Positions 1 through 10,856 of a DNA stretch of 64,000 bases are shown one piece after another. The notes under the pieces are model-generated. The model made no database searches. It was not told the origin of the DNA and saw only the letters and a program-made list of their open reading frames with translations. The position numbers and the translations under genes are program-made. Source of the stretch: Fodinibacter sp963707895 (GTDB taxonomy: Bacteria > Actinomycetota > Actinomycetes > Actinomycetales > Dermatophilaceae); assembly GCA_963707895.1 (NCBI GenBank), contig CAVPRS010000002.1:490266-554265 (forward strand), read 5' to 3'. The first letter of the stretch is position 1, and each line of letters begins with the position of its first letter.

Positions 1-664
1 GCATGCAGCATCAGACGCGTCACGGAGTAGTTCGAGCGACCCACCTGTCGCAGATCCATCTCCACAGGCGCACGTCGCACCGAGGTGGTCACCCACGACA
101 GCACCACGTCGAGGGAGACGAAAGGATCCGTGACGTGTCCAAAGCCCTCTCGCAGGTCTGTGCGGAAGGCTCGAAAGGCACTGACATCGCGCGCATTGGG
201 AACGCCGGCCAAAGCCAATGCAGATTTGATGGATCGCGAGGCAAGGGATCGCACCACGCCGTGCTCCTCTTCGACCGGCACGCCGTAGACGAGGTCAACA
301 GAAGCGTCACTGAGTGGAGCAAGCAGCGTGGGAATCTCTTCAGGTCGGTGCTGAAGGTCGTCATCCATGGTCACTGTCACGCCGAAGCGGGCGCGCGCCA
401 CACCAGCCAGCAGCGCATTGTGCTGTCCGTAATTACGCCGCAGCCTTACGACTCTCACTTTGTCGGCCGCGTAGCGGGCCGCCTGCTCGCGCGCCACCGC
501 TGCAGTGTCGTCCGGCGACCCATCGACGACCAGGATCACTTCGTGCGTCGGGGTGATGCGCCCGAGCGTCGCGATCAGGCGTGCGACGAGGTCGGGGAGC
601 GTGTCGCGTGACCTGTAGCAAGGGATCACGCAACTGTGACCCCATCCGCGTGCACCGACGCCAT
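1..664 (-). CDS. GT2 family glycosyltransferase, 3' end outside window, apparent frameshift
   Basis: Family 2 glycosyltransferase of the DPM1/GtrB type, expected to transfer a sugar from a nucleotide or polyprenyl donor on the inner membrane face. Reading leftward shows VIPCYRS near the start, then VVDGSPDDT, then TMDDDLQHRPEEIP, the usual N-terminal Rossmann and DxD region. The protein is still open at base 1, so the C-terminus is missing. The best start is ATG at 664 (MASVHADGVTVA), but that frame hits TGA at 626-628 while VIPCYRS continues in another frame. One base appears to be missing near 630 (GCC-GTG read as GC-GTG). I read this as one gene with an indel. It is divergent from the PIG-V-like gene at 910. 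Confidence 0.8.
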
Positions 665-909
665 TGCGTTCACGACTCCATCCGGATGGTGAGGAAAGCA
701 GTGCGCGAGGAAGAGGGTGTGGAATCCGTCCACCACGTCAATCACGCCCTTCCCCGTGCCGCGGACATCCGAGTGTTCTCCGCGCCGCCACCGTACGACG
801 TGCCGTCCCATGGACGGAAGGCGCCGATTCGCTATCTAGCCGTTCGGGGGACCCAACGAAGTCCGTTCGGCCTGTCGTCCGCCGGGTCGACGGACCGGCA
901 GCGTCTCTG

Positions 910-2154
910 ATGGAGGATGTCGGGGTGTCGTCGCCCGGCGGCCCTCCGGCCTCACATACGCCAAGCCACTCAAGCAGGTGGCTGGGTTCGCCGCTGGTAC
1001 CTATCGCGATCTACGCGATAGCCGCCTGGTCTCAGCCGCCATGGTCATCTGGCAAGCCCCGCACCAGCCGGACCTCACTTCCGACCCCGGTTGGCACGTC
1101 GAAGGCACGCGGCCTGCCAGTCCCTCGTACTGGCAGGTCCTTTCCAACTGGGACGGGCAGTGGTTCAAGACGATCGCGCTGCACGGCTACGAAGGGGCGG
1201 ACCTCGGCGGCGTGCCTACTCAGACGTCCTTGGCCTTTCCTCCCGGGTTCCCTCTCTTGGTGGGCGCCTTCATGCGGCTTACGGGGGTCGTTCGAGGTCG
1301 TCGCATCGGTCCTCAGCACTGTGGCCGCGGGAGTGGGCATGGTGCTGTTGCACAGGTGGCTTCGGGAGACACGCGGCGCCACAGTCGCACTGGTTGCAGT
1401 GGCAGTGCTCTCGTTCTTCCCCTCGTCTCCCGTGTTCCAGATGGCCTACAGCGACGGGCTCGCCCTGGCAATGCTGGTCGTGGCGACCCGCGCCGCCGTC
1501 GATCGCCGATGGGCACTTCTTTTCGTGGCCTCCGCGGCCCTGACGTTTACCCGACCGGTCCTGCTCGCCCTGGTGCTATTCATCCTGGTCCTGGAGTGGC
1601 TCCGACCCAGGACTGACACAGGGGGTCGCCGCCTGGATCCAACATCCGTCCTGGCAGCTTGCGGCCTGAGCCTGATGGCGTTCGCCTGGCCGGCCATCGC
1701 CGGTTTGATCGCGCACTCGCCCATGGCCTACTTCGACACACTCGCGGCGTGGACGGGGAATGGCCGGACAGGGGAGGGCTGGTTCATCGGTTTGTGGAAC
1801 TTGGGACTCCACCTCGAAGCGGCGCTCATGGTGGCGCTCGTCATCATGATCTTCTATCTACGATGGCGCCGACGAGGAGATGACACCCCGCCGGACCACT
1901 TGGGTGCATGGGCAGGAATTTACATGCTCTTCGTCTTGATGACGACGCCACCGGGCACCGGCATCATCCGACACGCGCTCCTCACACTGGTCCCGCTGGG
2001 CACCTTCGGCCCGATGAGCACCCGCCAGCTCTCCGGCAGAGCCCGCGCAGCATTGCTGGGGGTTGTTCTCGTGGCGGAACTGGCTCTCCAGTGGTGGTGG
2101 GTCGCCAACGTTCTCATCGTGAACGACTCGCCATCGGAGTCGCTTCTGCCCTAA
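910..2154 (+). CDS. PIG-V-like / GT-C mannosyltransferase, two compensating frameshifts
   Basis: Multipass membrane protein of about 414 residues resembling PIG-V-type mannosyltransferases, which use polyprenyl-phosphate sugar donors outside the membrane. The family signature NWDGQWFKTIALHGYE lies near residue 80, followed by AFPPGFPLLVGAF and about eight hydrophobic segments. This signature is in a different frame from both ends: the frame slips near 1018 (one base missing) and returns at the G-run near 1283-1288 (one base extra). The ends joined by those shifts make a continuous family-like protein, so I annotate one gene. ATG 910 is the first in-frame start after the intergenic gap. The exact acceptor is unknown. 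Confidence 0.7.
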   Translation: MEDVGVSSPGGPPASHTPSHSSRWLGSPLVPIAIYAIAAWSQPPWSSGKPRTSRTSLPTPVGTSKARGLPVPRTGRSFPTGTGSGSRRSRCTATKGRTSAACLLRRPWPFLPGSLSWWAPSCGLRGSFEVVASVLSTVAAGVGMVLLHRWLRETRGATVALVAVAVLSFFPSSPVFQMAYSDGLALAMLVVATRAAVDRRWALLFVASAALTFTRPVLLALVLFILVLEWLRPRTDTGGRRLDPTSVLAACGLSLMAFAWPAIAGLIAHSPMAYFDTLAAWTGNGRTGEGWFIGLWNLGLHLEAALMVALVIMIFYLRWRRRGDDTPPDHLGAWAGIYMLFVLMTTPPGTGIIRHALLTLVPLGTFGPMSTRQLSGRARAALLGVVLVAELALQWWWVANVLIVNDSPSESLLP

Positions 2155-2219
2155 CCGGCAGGCTCCCTGACTTGGGCTGCCGCGGCCCTTGCGCTGTAAG
2201 CCGTGGCATACGTTGAGCC

Positions 2220-2684
2220 TCAGCCAGATCGCGGTCGGCGCGGCCTGAAGGTCAGCCTGAGATGGCCCAGGAAACTGAACGTGAAGATTGGGATGAACAC
2301 GATCAGTTGGGCAATGAAGGGCGCGATCCCGAAGCCCTCGACTAGCGCAGGAACGCCGATGAAACTCATGGCCGCGCCGGTCCACCAGATCCCCATGAAG
2401 GTCAGGAACTGCCTCGGCAGCGGTCCCTCTGCAACGAAGACGTGCCGGCGGTAGACCGGAAACGCGTAGCAGATTGCGACCACCTGCGAGGCAGCAACTG
2501 CCGCCATGTAGGGAACGTCAGCCACGAGGGCGCCCGCAAGGACGCACAGGTACACCACCTGCGTCGTGCCTCCCGCAAGTCCATAACGCACGACCGTGGG
2601 CCACGATTGCCACATGCGGCCCATGCGGGATCGCGGGAGGACCGCAAGGACGGGTACGTCGATGGGGACCACTACCTGTGCCAC
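2220..2684 (-). CDS. GtrA family membrane protein
   Basis: A 154-residue protein of the GtrA/DPMS family. It has a short cytoplasmic N-terminus ending in WPTVVRYGLAGGTTQVVY, then four hydrophobic helices and a basic C-terminus. VRYGLAGG followed by a VYRRHVF loop between helices 2 and 3 is typical. Members are thought to move or anchor polyprenyl-linked sugars and often sit beside GT2 enzymes such as the one at the left edge. It converges on the PIG-V-like gene, whose stop is 65 bases away. MGRMWQ about 20 residues in is an alternative start. Confidence 0.85.
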   Translation of the reverse strand: MAQVVVPIDVPVLAVLPRSRMGRMWQSWPTVVRYGLAGGTTQVVYLCVLAGALVADVPYMAAVAASQVVAICYAFPVYRRHVFVAEGPLPRQFLTFMGIWWTGAAMSFIGVPALVEGFGIAPFIAQLIVFIPIFTFSFLGHLRLTFRPRRPRSG

Positions 2685-2854
2685 GGCTCCTCCTCATGCC
2701 GCGCGTGATGCACGGTGGACCCACGCTAGGTGCGGCGAATCGCCAGGCCAATAGGAGCGGCTCACTCTTGGCCGTTCGGACGACCCTCCGTGGCCGGATG
2801 ATTGAGTCGGTCGACCGAGACGCGCCAGTCGTTTGACGCCCGGTGAGCCCCGCG

Positions 2855-4642
2855 TCAGCACCCCAGCTTCTGCGCGACGGTGGACCTGGGTCTGAGAACC
2901 TCCATGCGAATCCCCCGCCACTCCGGCGGGCCTTGGGTTGGTGAGAACGTGGCTACTCGGTCGTAGTCGACATCAAGGTCCAAGAGACCCCGGGTGAACG
3001 CTTCGCTCACATCCCAAGGATTGTCATCAGCGTGAATCAGCCACGCCCCAGCGCGCTCCTCACAGCTTTCCCAGGCGAGAGATGATGCCGCAGCTGCCTC
3101 TGCTCGGGGGAAGATTCCGAAGAAGAACGCACGGCCCACCGGGTGCGGCCCCAGTTGGAACCGGTAGCCGGATCCGATCCCCGTCAGGTCTACAACCGGT
3201 GTCCGGTCCGTGATCCCGCCAGCACTTCTGACGTCCGACAACAGGTCCAACACCGCCGCGTCCGGCGATGTGAGCATGAGGGTTCCCCCTGCGACGCCGA
3301 CGTCCCTCATCGGACCGCCTTCCGGGCCGAGGCCGACTTGCGCAACGAGCATCGCAAGGAACGTCGCCGAAACCGACAGGCAGATGGCACTCGTGAGCAG
3401 CGCTCTGAACCGCTGCACTCCTCCCGATCCGTTCGAACAGCGGGCGACAATCACTGCGGCGAGCACCCAGAAGGTCGACGCGAGCGCCATCGTCTCCGTG
3501 AAGGGCAAGTTCGTTCCCACGCTGGCTACATAGGGCGCGACGGCCAAGAGCGCCAGGAGGGAGATCAGGCGCCTGTCCTTCGTGAGCGGCGCGTCACCCC
3601 GCCGACCGTGTGCAAGCAGGATGGCAAAGGCCCACGCTGGAATGACCAGGGCCATCGGGAGGACGGCATTTGGGTCGCCGTTCACGGGGAACCTCAGTGG
3701 GGAGGACACGACGATGGCGACTGCGAGCAAGAACGCCACGACGGTCGCCGCGATCACGAGGGATGACAATCGTGGTCGCCGACTGTGCACGAAGTCAGCC
3801 AGCAGACCGGTGGCCAGCAACGGAAAGCCCAACAGGACGAAACCAGCCAGATCTGGAGGGACCAGGCCCAGCATTCCGCGCACGGATGTATACCCACTCA
3901 AAAGCTGGATCTGGGTGTAACCCCGATACAGGTACGTCACTGTTTCGATCGCGTCCATTCGCGAGATGAGCATTGTGGTCCCAGCGGCCAGCAAGACCCC
4001 TAGCGCAGTCGCCGCAGCCAAGACCTTCGTCACCGACTTGGCAGCCAGCAATACGCACGGGACCACGATCATCACAGCAACGCCCGTCGTAGGACGCGCC
4101 ACGACCGCTAGCCACACTGCAGTTCCCAGTAGGAGCCCGGCCCGCCACGCGTGGCCGCGCGAGACCCACACCAGAGCAACCGCCACCAGCATCAGCGCCA
4201 GGAAGCTGATGCTCCGGTAACTTGGCACGCGGACGTTGATCGCGCACGCGCTGACCACCGACGCGACGACCACAATGATTCCCCAGCCACGTCCGGACGC
4301 ACCCGTCCCCCGGGGTTCGCGCCACTCTTCGACGTAGCGCAGCACCTCATAGGCCATCCATCCGGCAGTGGTACCCAGCACCACGAGCCCGAGGACCCTA
4401 AGTAGCGCGATGTCTTGACCAAGGGCCGCGTACGCAGGATGGACGAGGAAGCCGAACAAGAAGACTTCCCCGTTATCGCGGTTCGCACCCGGGTCGGCGA
4501 TCAACGACAAGAAGTAGCTCTCGTCGACGAAGTCCAGCCCATAACGCGCCAGCAGGAGCGCCGCGCCGAATACTGCGGCAGCCAAGAGAGCTACGACGTG
4601 CACGTACGACAACCGAGGACGGTCGACCGGTGGCATCCTCAC
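2855..4642 (-). CDS. Large multipass membrane protein, possible GT-C glycosyltransferase
   Basis: A 595-residue integral membrane protein with roughly eleven to twelve hydrophobic helices and a soluble C-terminal part of about 150 residues. After the first helix comes GLDFVDESYFLSLIAD; an acidic pair at this position is where GT-C enzymes carry their catalytic aspartate or glutamate. I cannot assign a named family. It starts with GTG at 4642, behind a GGAGGGG ribosome-binding site; ATG at 4636 is the alternative. It lies downstream of the spermidine-synthase-like gene on the same strand, about 110 bases away, within a group of envelope glycan genes, so a role in surface glycan synthesis is inferred. 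Confidence 0.65.
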   Translation of the reverse strand: MRMPPVDRPRLSYVHVVALLAAAVFGAALLLARYGLDFVDESYFLSLIADPGANRDNGEVFLFGFLVHPAYAALGQDIALLRVLGLVVLGTTAGWMAYEVLRYVEEWREPRGTGASGRGWGIIVVVASVVSACAINVRVPSYRSISFLALMLVAVALVWVSRGHAWRAGLLLGTAVWLAVVARPTTGVAVMIVVPCVLLAAKSVTKVLAAATALGVLLAAGTTMLISRMDAIETVTYLYRGYTQIQLLSGYTSVRGMLGLVPPDLAGFVLLGFPLLATGLLADFVHSRRPRLSSLVIAATVVAFLLAVAIVVSSPLRFPVNGDPNAVLPMALVIPAWAFAILLAHGRRGDAPLTKDRRLISLLALLAVAPYVASVGTNLPFTETMALASTFWVLAAVIVARCSNGSGGVQRFRALLTSAICLSVSATFLAMLVAQVGLGPEGGPMRDVGVAGGTLMLTSPDAAVLDLLSDVRSAGGITDRTPVVDLTGIGSGYRFQLGPHPVGRAFFFGIFPRAEAAAASSLAWESCEERAGAWLIHADDNPWDVSEAFTRGLLDLDVDYDRVATFSPTQGPPEWRGIRMEVLRPRSTVAQKLGC

Positions 4643-4752
4643 ATGTCCCCCTCCGACGCCACCCCTGATCCGCCGGAAACGCTACCCGCACGGGATGAGA
4701 AGCGCAGACGAATCATTGATCGCCCCGTGCTGCCCGGATGTCAATCACCGGG

Positions 4753-7014
4753 TCAGGACTCGAGGAGGGCCGACAGCACGGACGAGTAGTCGTCGGTCCA
4801 GCTGAGGCGAGCCGGGCCAGCCGGCCGCCACTCGTGCTGGTCCCGCAGGGCTGCCGTGCTGCTGGCGTTCCCCGTCACCATGACCCAGGTGGAGTCGACG
4901 GCCGGCGGCACGGCCCCGGTGGCCTGCCTCACCGAGGTGGTCCAGCCGAGGTGGTCCGCCGATGCCGCGACGACGGGCTCGAGGTCGAGGTAGCGGTTGC
5001 TGACGTGGACCATGATCGTCCCGCCGGGCGACAGCTTGCTCGCGTAGAGGTCGAAGGCCTCCTGCGTGAGCAGGTGCACCGGGACGGCGTCCGAGCTGAA
5101 GGCGTCCAGCACGATGAGGTCGTAGGCCCCGTCCGGTGCCTCCTTGAGGCGCAGACGACCGTCGCCGACCACGGTGGAGACCGCGGCCCGGGAGTCGCGC
5201 AGGTAGGTGAACAACGCGGGGTCCTCGGCCATCGACACGATCTCGGGATCGATCTCGTAGAACGCCATGGAGTCCCCCGGCTCGCCATAGGCGGCGATGG
5301 TGCCGGTGCCGAGCCCGATGACCGCGGTGCTCGTGGGGTTCAGGGCGCTCATCACGTCGCCGAGCGGCCCGGAGCGGGAGTAGTACATCGTCGGCTCTGC
5401 GGGGTTCGCGAGGACCTGGCTGCCGTGCGAGGTGTTGCCGTGCTGGAGTCGTCGGACGCCATCGGCATCCGAGACCCGGTAGGAGCCGTAGAAGGTGCGC
5501 ACCGTCTCGACCGTCCCGACCTCGCCGACGCCGGTCAGCACGACGACGAGCAGGACCATCCCGATGCCGAGGGACACGGGCGACTTCGCCGCCAGCCAGG
5601 CGCCGGCGATGGCAACGGCTGCGAGGACGGCGATCCACCAGGAGCCGGCCGCAACGGCCGCCAGGCCGACGAGCAGGATGCCGGCTGCCGCGATGGCCAT
5701 CCCCTGCAGACCGATGGCCCCACGGCGGCCGTAGCGACGGGCGAGCGGGGACTGTGCGGCGCCCAGGATGCCGATGCCGAGCAGCAGGGCCGCCAGCAGC
5801 GCACCGGGGTACTCCCACACCCGGTCGAAGGCCATGGGGGCCACCAGCCCGTTGAGCAGGCCGCCGGCCGCACCGCCCATCGCGACGACGAGGTAGAACC
5901 GGGTGAGGTGCTCCACCGGCGGTCGCAGCGCGGCCAGCCGTGCGTGGGACACGAAGGCGACCAGGGTCAGGACCAGCAGGTCCAGGCCGATCGCGATCGT
6001 GATGGGGATGGGGAAACCGACGAACGACACCGCGAGCACGAGGGCCGCGAGCGCCACGGTTGCACGAACGAGCAACGGCGACACCGACCGCGACCGGCGC
6101 GCGAAGGCCACGACGAACGTCGCGAGGTAGAGCGCCAGGGGCACCACCCACAGCAGCGGGACCGCCGCGACATCCGTCGAGATGTGCGACGTCACCGCGA
6201 GCAGCAGCGCCGAGGGCAGGAACGCCAGACCGAACCAGGTCAGCTGGGTGGCCCGCGCGGGCGCCGTCGGGACCGTCGGACCTGGGCAGCGGGGGCCGCC
6301 GGGCCGGGTGCGACGGCGGACACCGACCGCACCGACCGGGTCGACCGGGCCACGACGACACCACACGCCCCGACCAGCGCGACAAAGACGACGAACCCGA
6401 TCGACCACATGATCCGTTGCTGGTCGACGGTCAGCGTCCGCTCGATGACCAGCGGGTAGGCCAGGAGGCCACCGAAGCTCCCGAGGTTGCTGGCCGCGAA
6501 CAGGAAGTACGGGTCGTCGCTCCTCGCCGCGGGGGTCCACGAGTACCAGCGCTGGAGCAGCGGGCCGGTCGTCGACAGCACGGCGAACGGCAGGCCGATC
6601 ATCAGGGTCAGGATGGCGAGCAGCCGCAGCTCGGGCGACCCGCCCTGGCCCAGGGCCGTGGGGACGGTCACGGGGAGGACCGCCAGCGGCAGGAGGATCA
6701 CGACGGCGTGCACCCACAGGTGCACCGGGCCGCCGCAGCCGGGTGGTCGCCTCGTGCACGTACAGGTACCCGAGCAGGAGGACGAGCTGGAAGAAGAGCG
6801 AGCAGGTGCTCCACACGGTGGCGGAGCCACCGAAGAGCGGCAGCACGATGCGCGCGATCATCGGCTGCACCACGAAGAGCAGGCCGGCGCCGAGGAACGC
6901 GGTCAGCGCGAAGAGGGTGGTGATGACGACCGAGCGGGCGCGGCGCACGCGGAACCCGGGAGCCACCGCGGTGGACACCCGCGGCCGCTGCACCACATCG
7001 GAATCAGCAGTCAC
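4753..7014 (-). CDS. Membrane protein fused to a spermidine-synthase-like domain, two compensating frameshifts
   Basis: About 750 residues. The N-terminal half is a multipass transporter-like domain; the C-terminal third is a spermidine-synthase-like Rossmann methyltransferase fold. The latter shows VIGLGTGTIAAYG (nucleotide loop), FYEIDPEI, VVGDGRLRL and DLIVLDAFSSDAVPVHL, in family order. Membrane fusions of this kind are widespread and their substrate is not established; polyamine synthesis should not be assumed. The middle of the membrane domain (for example HLWVHAVVILLPLAVL) is in another frame between about 6735 and 6280, so one indel leaves the frame and a second restores it. ATG 7014 is the likely start. 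Confidence 0.75.
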   Translation of the reverse strand: MTADSDVVQRPRVSTAVAPGFRVRRARSVVITTLFALTAFLGAGLLFVVQPMIARIVLPLFGGSATVWSTCSLFFQLVLLLGYLYVHEATTRLRRPGAPVGARRRDPPAAGGPPRDRPHGPGPGRVARAAAARHPDPDDRPAVRRAVDDRPAAPALVLVDPRGEERRPVLPVRGQQPRELRWPPGLPAGHRADADRRPATDHVVDRVRRLCRAGRGVWCRRGPVDPVGAVGVRRRTRPGGPRCPGPTVPTAPARATQLTWFGLAFLPSALLLAVTSHISTDVAAVPLLWVVPLALYLATFVVAFARRSRSVSPLLVRATVALAALVLAVSFVGFPIPITIAIGLDLLVLTLVAFVSHARLAALRPPVEHLTRFYLVVAMGGAAGGLLNGLVAPMAFDRVWEYPGALLAALLLGIGILGAAQSPLARRYGRRGAIGLQGMAIAAAGILLVGLAAVAAGSWWIAVLAAVAIAGAWLAAKSPVSLGIGMVLLVVVLTGVGEVGTVETVRTFYGSYRVSDADGVRRLQHGNTSHGSQVLANPAEPTMYYSRSGPLGDVMSALNPTSTAVIGLGTGTIAAYGEPGDSMAFYEIDPEIVSMAEDPALFTYLRDSRAAVSTVVGDGRLRLKEAPDGAYDLIVLDAFSSDAVPVHLLTQEAFDLYASKLSPGGTIMVHVSNRYLDLEPVVAASADHLGWTTSVRQATGAVPPAVDSTWVMVTGNASSTAALRDQHEWRPAGPARLSWTDDYSSVLSALLES

Positions 7015-7130
7015 GGATGGAACGGTAGGGGCGCGCTGGGAGGACCGTCGGGGAACGGCTGGAAAACAGCCACTCGGCTGACCCCAGGGGTCGTGCCGGC
7101 TTGGCCCATACCGACGTCAGGGTCAGTCGG

Positions 7131-7637
7131 TCAGGCGCGGTGATCGGTCCCGACCGGTCCGCCGACGGTCGGCGGCGGCAGGGTCGCGAGGATGGCGTCG
7201 ATCTGGAGGCCGGCATCCCGGTAGGCGTCGCGCATCCGGCCGAGGACGACCAGCGCGAGGAGGGCGACGATCGCGCCGACCTGGGCGGCGCGCAGGTCGA
7301 GCGGGAGGACGTCGCGCAGCCAGGTGAGCGTCACGACGCTCACGAGGGCGCCGATCCCCCAGATGCGCAGCGTGCCGAGCGTGGCGCGCACCGGGGTGCG
7401 GGAGGTGCGCAGCACGAGGAACACGGCGACGGCCGCGAGGCTCTCGGCGAGGACGAGGCCCTGGAAACCGGACAGCGAGGCGCTCGGCGCCGCGACGAGG
7501 GCCGCGAGGCAGAACGCCTGGGCCAGCACGCGAGCGCTGCGGGGGCCGATGGTCTGACGGACGAGGGCGGGGGCCGATGCGATGGCCAGCCGGGGGGCGC
7601 CGAGGTCAGTCGAACCGGCGAGAGCCATGTGGGCCAT
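7131..7637 (-). CDS. Four-helix membrane protein of unknown function
   Basis: A 168-residue protein with about four hydrophobic segments and short polar ends; no family recognised. I chose ATG 7637 (MAHMALAGSTDLG) because GAGGAGG lies about seven bases upstream; the open frame extends 60 codons further but that part looks like untranslated GC-rich sequence. The C-terminal stretch MRDAYRDAGLQIDAILA is polar and may be cytoplasmic. It follows ahcY on the same strand after about 180 bases. Confidence 0.6.
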   Translation of the reverse strand: MAHMALAGSTDLGAPRLAIASAPALVRQTIGPRSARVLAQAFCLAALVAAPSASLSGFQGLVLAESLAAVAVFLVLRTSRTPVRATLGTLRIWGIGALVSVVTLTWLRDVLPLDLRAAQVGAIVALLALVVLGRMRDAYRDAGLQIDAILATLPPPTVGGPVGTDHRA

Positions 7638-7819
7638 GCGCGACCTCCTCGGTACCTCGGTGTCCGACGACAGTGGAGACACTACGAAGCCGCTGCCCCG
7701 CGCGCCAGCCGCAACGCCCATCCATGGCCGTTCGGATGAGGAATCGCTCCGACCGGACGAGGCGCCGCCGGGCCCGGGGCCCGACGGCGCCTGCCGTCCG
7801 TGTGTCGAGGCACGCACGC

Positions 7820-9271
<1,452 letters not shown>

Positions 9272-9718
9272 GCGGAAGCTCCTTGGGAGTTCTGGCGGTC
9301 TGGTTGACCCGGCGTCGCCCTTCAGGGCCGCACGTTCGTGGAGGGTTATCACCCGCGCCGGCGAACCCCGACTCTACCGCAGTGCCCCGCGACGACCACG
9401 AACCGAAGATCCACGAACGCCCACGGGCCGCCTCGGACTGTGGTCAAATGGCCGAGCATGCCGCTGCCCCAGGTGGGGCCCGCACTGCACATCGCGCTGG
9501 AGAAGGTGGCGCACCCCGACGGCCCGCTCCCCTCCCCCGAGGACGGTCGAAGCACGTCGGTGGTCGCCGATCACGATGCGTCGGAGGGGACGCCCGCGCG
9601 ATGAGTGACCATCAGGCCCGTGACCGCGCGCTCACGGGCAGCTTCTCGGTCGCCGGGCCGTCGTACTCGCAGGGGGTGTGGCGGCTCGGCACCGGGCTCG
9701 GCCGGGCTCGGCCGGAGC
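9272..9718. other. Gap between ahcY and the cation transporter with two doubtful small ORFs
   Basis: About 450 bases without a convincing gene. A 48-codon plus-strand frame (9458-9604, MPLPQVGPALHIALEK) ends in an ATGA overlap with a second frame starting at 9601 (MSDHQARDRALTGSFSV). The second frame runs into the antisense 3' end of the transporter gene, where it becomes arginine-rich shadow sequence. The overlap looks like translational coupling, but neither frame has a clear ribosome-binding site or a recognisable family. They could be a decayed gene pair. The promoter of ahcY should lie in the left part. Confidence 0.3.
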
Positions 9719-10714
9719 TCAGTGGGCTGCTGCGGTGCTCTCCGGCGGCTCGGGCCGCGCGTCGGGGACGTAGGCGTCGCCCCGGTCGACGTCCGGCTCG
9801 AGGTACATCACGAGCACCAGCTCGGGCACGGCGTCGCGAGCGCGACGCTCGGCCTCGTCGATCGCCGCGGCGACGTCATCCGCCCGCTCGGTGGGGGCGA
9901 CGGCGAGCTTGGCGGCCACGAGCAGCTCGTCGGGACCGAGGTGCAGCGTCTTGGAGTGGATGACCCGCTGCACCGCCTCGGGTGCGGCCAGGGCCTCGAG
10001 GATGGCCTGCTGGTGGGCGGTCGTCGCGCTCTCACCCACGAGGAGCGACTTCATCTCGACGGCGAGGAACGCGGCGATGATGACGAGCAGCACCCCGATG
10101 CCGGCCGAGCCGAGCACGTCGAAGATCGGGTTGCCGGTGAGGAGCATCAGCCCGACGCCGAGCAGGGCGAGCGTGAGGCCGATCAGTGCGCCGAAGTCCT
10201 CGAGCAGGATGACGGGCAGCTCGGGTGCCTTCGAGCTGCGCACGAAGCGCAGCCACGACCGCGAGCCGCGCAGCTTGTTGGACTCGCGCACGGCCGTGCG
10301 GAAGCTGAAGCCCTCCATGGCGATCGCCGCGACGAGCACCACGACCGGCACCCACCACCACCGGGACTCGAAGGGGTCGTAGTCGCTGTCGCCGCGGGTC
10401 TCCTCGAACTTGTGCCACGACTCGTAGAGGGCGAAGCAGCCGCCGAGGGTGAACAGCACGATCGAGACGATGAACGAGTAGACGTAGCGCTCGCGGCCGA
10501 ACCCGAACGGATGCTGCGGGGTCGCCTCGCGCTGCGACCGCTTCCCGCCGATGAGCAGCAGGATCTGGTTGCCCGAGTCGGCGACCGAGTGGATCGCCTC
10601 GGCGAGCATCGAGGAGAACCCGGTGAGGAAGAAGGCGATGAACTTCGTCACCGCGATGCCGAGGTTCGCGAGCAGCGCGGCGATGACGGCCCTGGTCCCA
10701 CCTTCGGTCGACAT
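9719..10714 (-). CDS. Cation diffusion facilitator family transporter
   Basis: A 331-residue CDF protein that would export divalent metal (zinc, cobalt, iron or manganese) by proton exchange. Helix 2 carries MLAEAIHSVADSGNQIL with the H-x3-D metal-site residues, followed by ATPQHPFGFGRERYVYSF, the loop typical of the ZnT9-like branch. Further helices include GFSFRTAVRESNK and LLEDFGALIGL, where an acidic residue matches the second metal site. The C-terminal cytoplasmic domain is a ferredoxin-like dimerisation fold ending in a proline-rich tail. Start ATG 10714 (MSTEGGTRAVIAALLANLG) suits the family; upstream codons do not. Confidence 0.92.
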   Translation of the reverse strand: MSTEGGTRAVIAALLANLGIAVTKFIAFFLTGFSSMLAEAIHSVADSGNQILLLIGGKRSQREATPQHPFGFGRERYVYSFIVSIVLFTLGGCFALYESWHKFEETRGDSDYDPFESRWWWVPVVVLVAAIAMEGFSFRTAVRESNKLRGSRSWLRFVRSSKAPELPVILLEDFGALIGLTLALLGVGLMLLTGNPIFDVLGSAGIGVLLVIIAAFLAVEMKSLLVGESATTAHQQAILEALAAPEAVQRVIHSKTLHLGPDELLVAAKLAVAPTERADDVAAAIDEAERRARDAVPELVLVMYLEPDVDRGDAYVPDARPEPPESTAAAH

Positions 10715-10856
10715 GGTCGCGATCCTAGGGTGGTTGTGACCTCGGCGGGCGGGGCCGGTGCCGCCTTGGACGGGCCGTGACGGGACGGCAGGCTCGACGA
10801 CGGGGGTCGCGGCCATGGGCGCCTGCGGCGTCGGCCGGTCGGCTAGCGTCGCCGGT

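Noticed and set aside
664..909. A gene in the space between the GT2 and the PIG-V-like gene
   Set aside because: Open frames here are extensions of neighbouring frames without motifs; the region most likely holds two divergent promoters.
4738..6459. Plus-strand frame of 573 codons opposite the spermidine-synthase-like gene
   Set aside because: Composition is that of an antisense shadow (Arg, Asp, Gly, His runs) and there is no plausible ribosome-binding site.
9272..9400. SAH riboswitch in front of ahcY
   Set aside because: I looked for a structured GC-rich leader with the known conserved core and saw none.
9601..9963. A gene starting MSDHQARDRALTGSFSV
   Set aside because: Most of it overlaps the antisense 3' end of the cation transporter and turns into arginine-rich shadow; only the first 40 codons could be a remnant.
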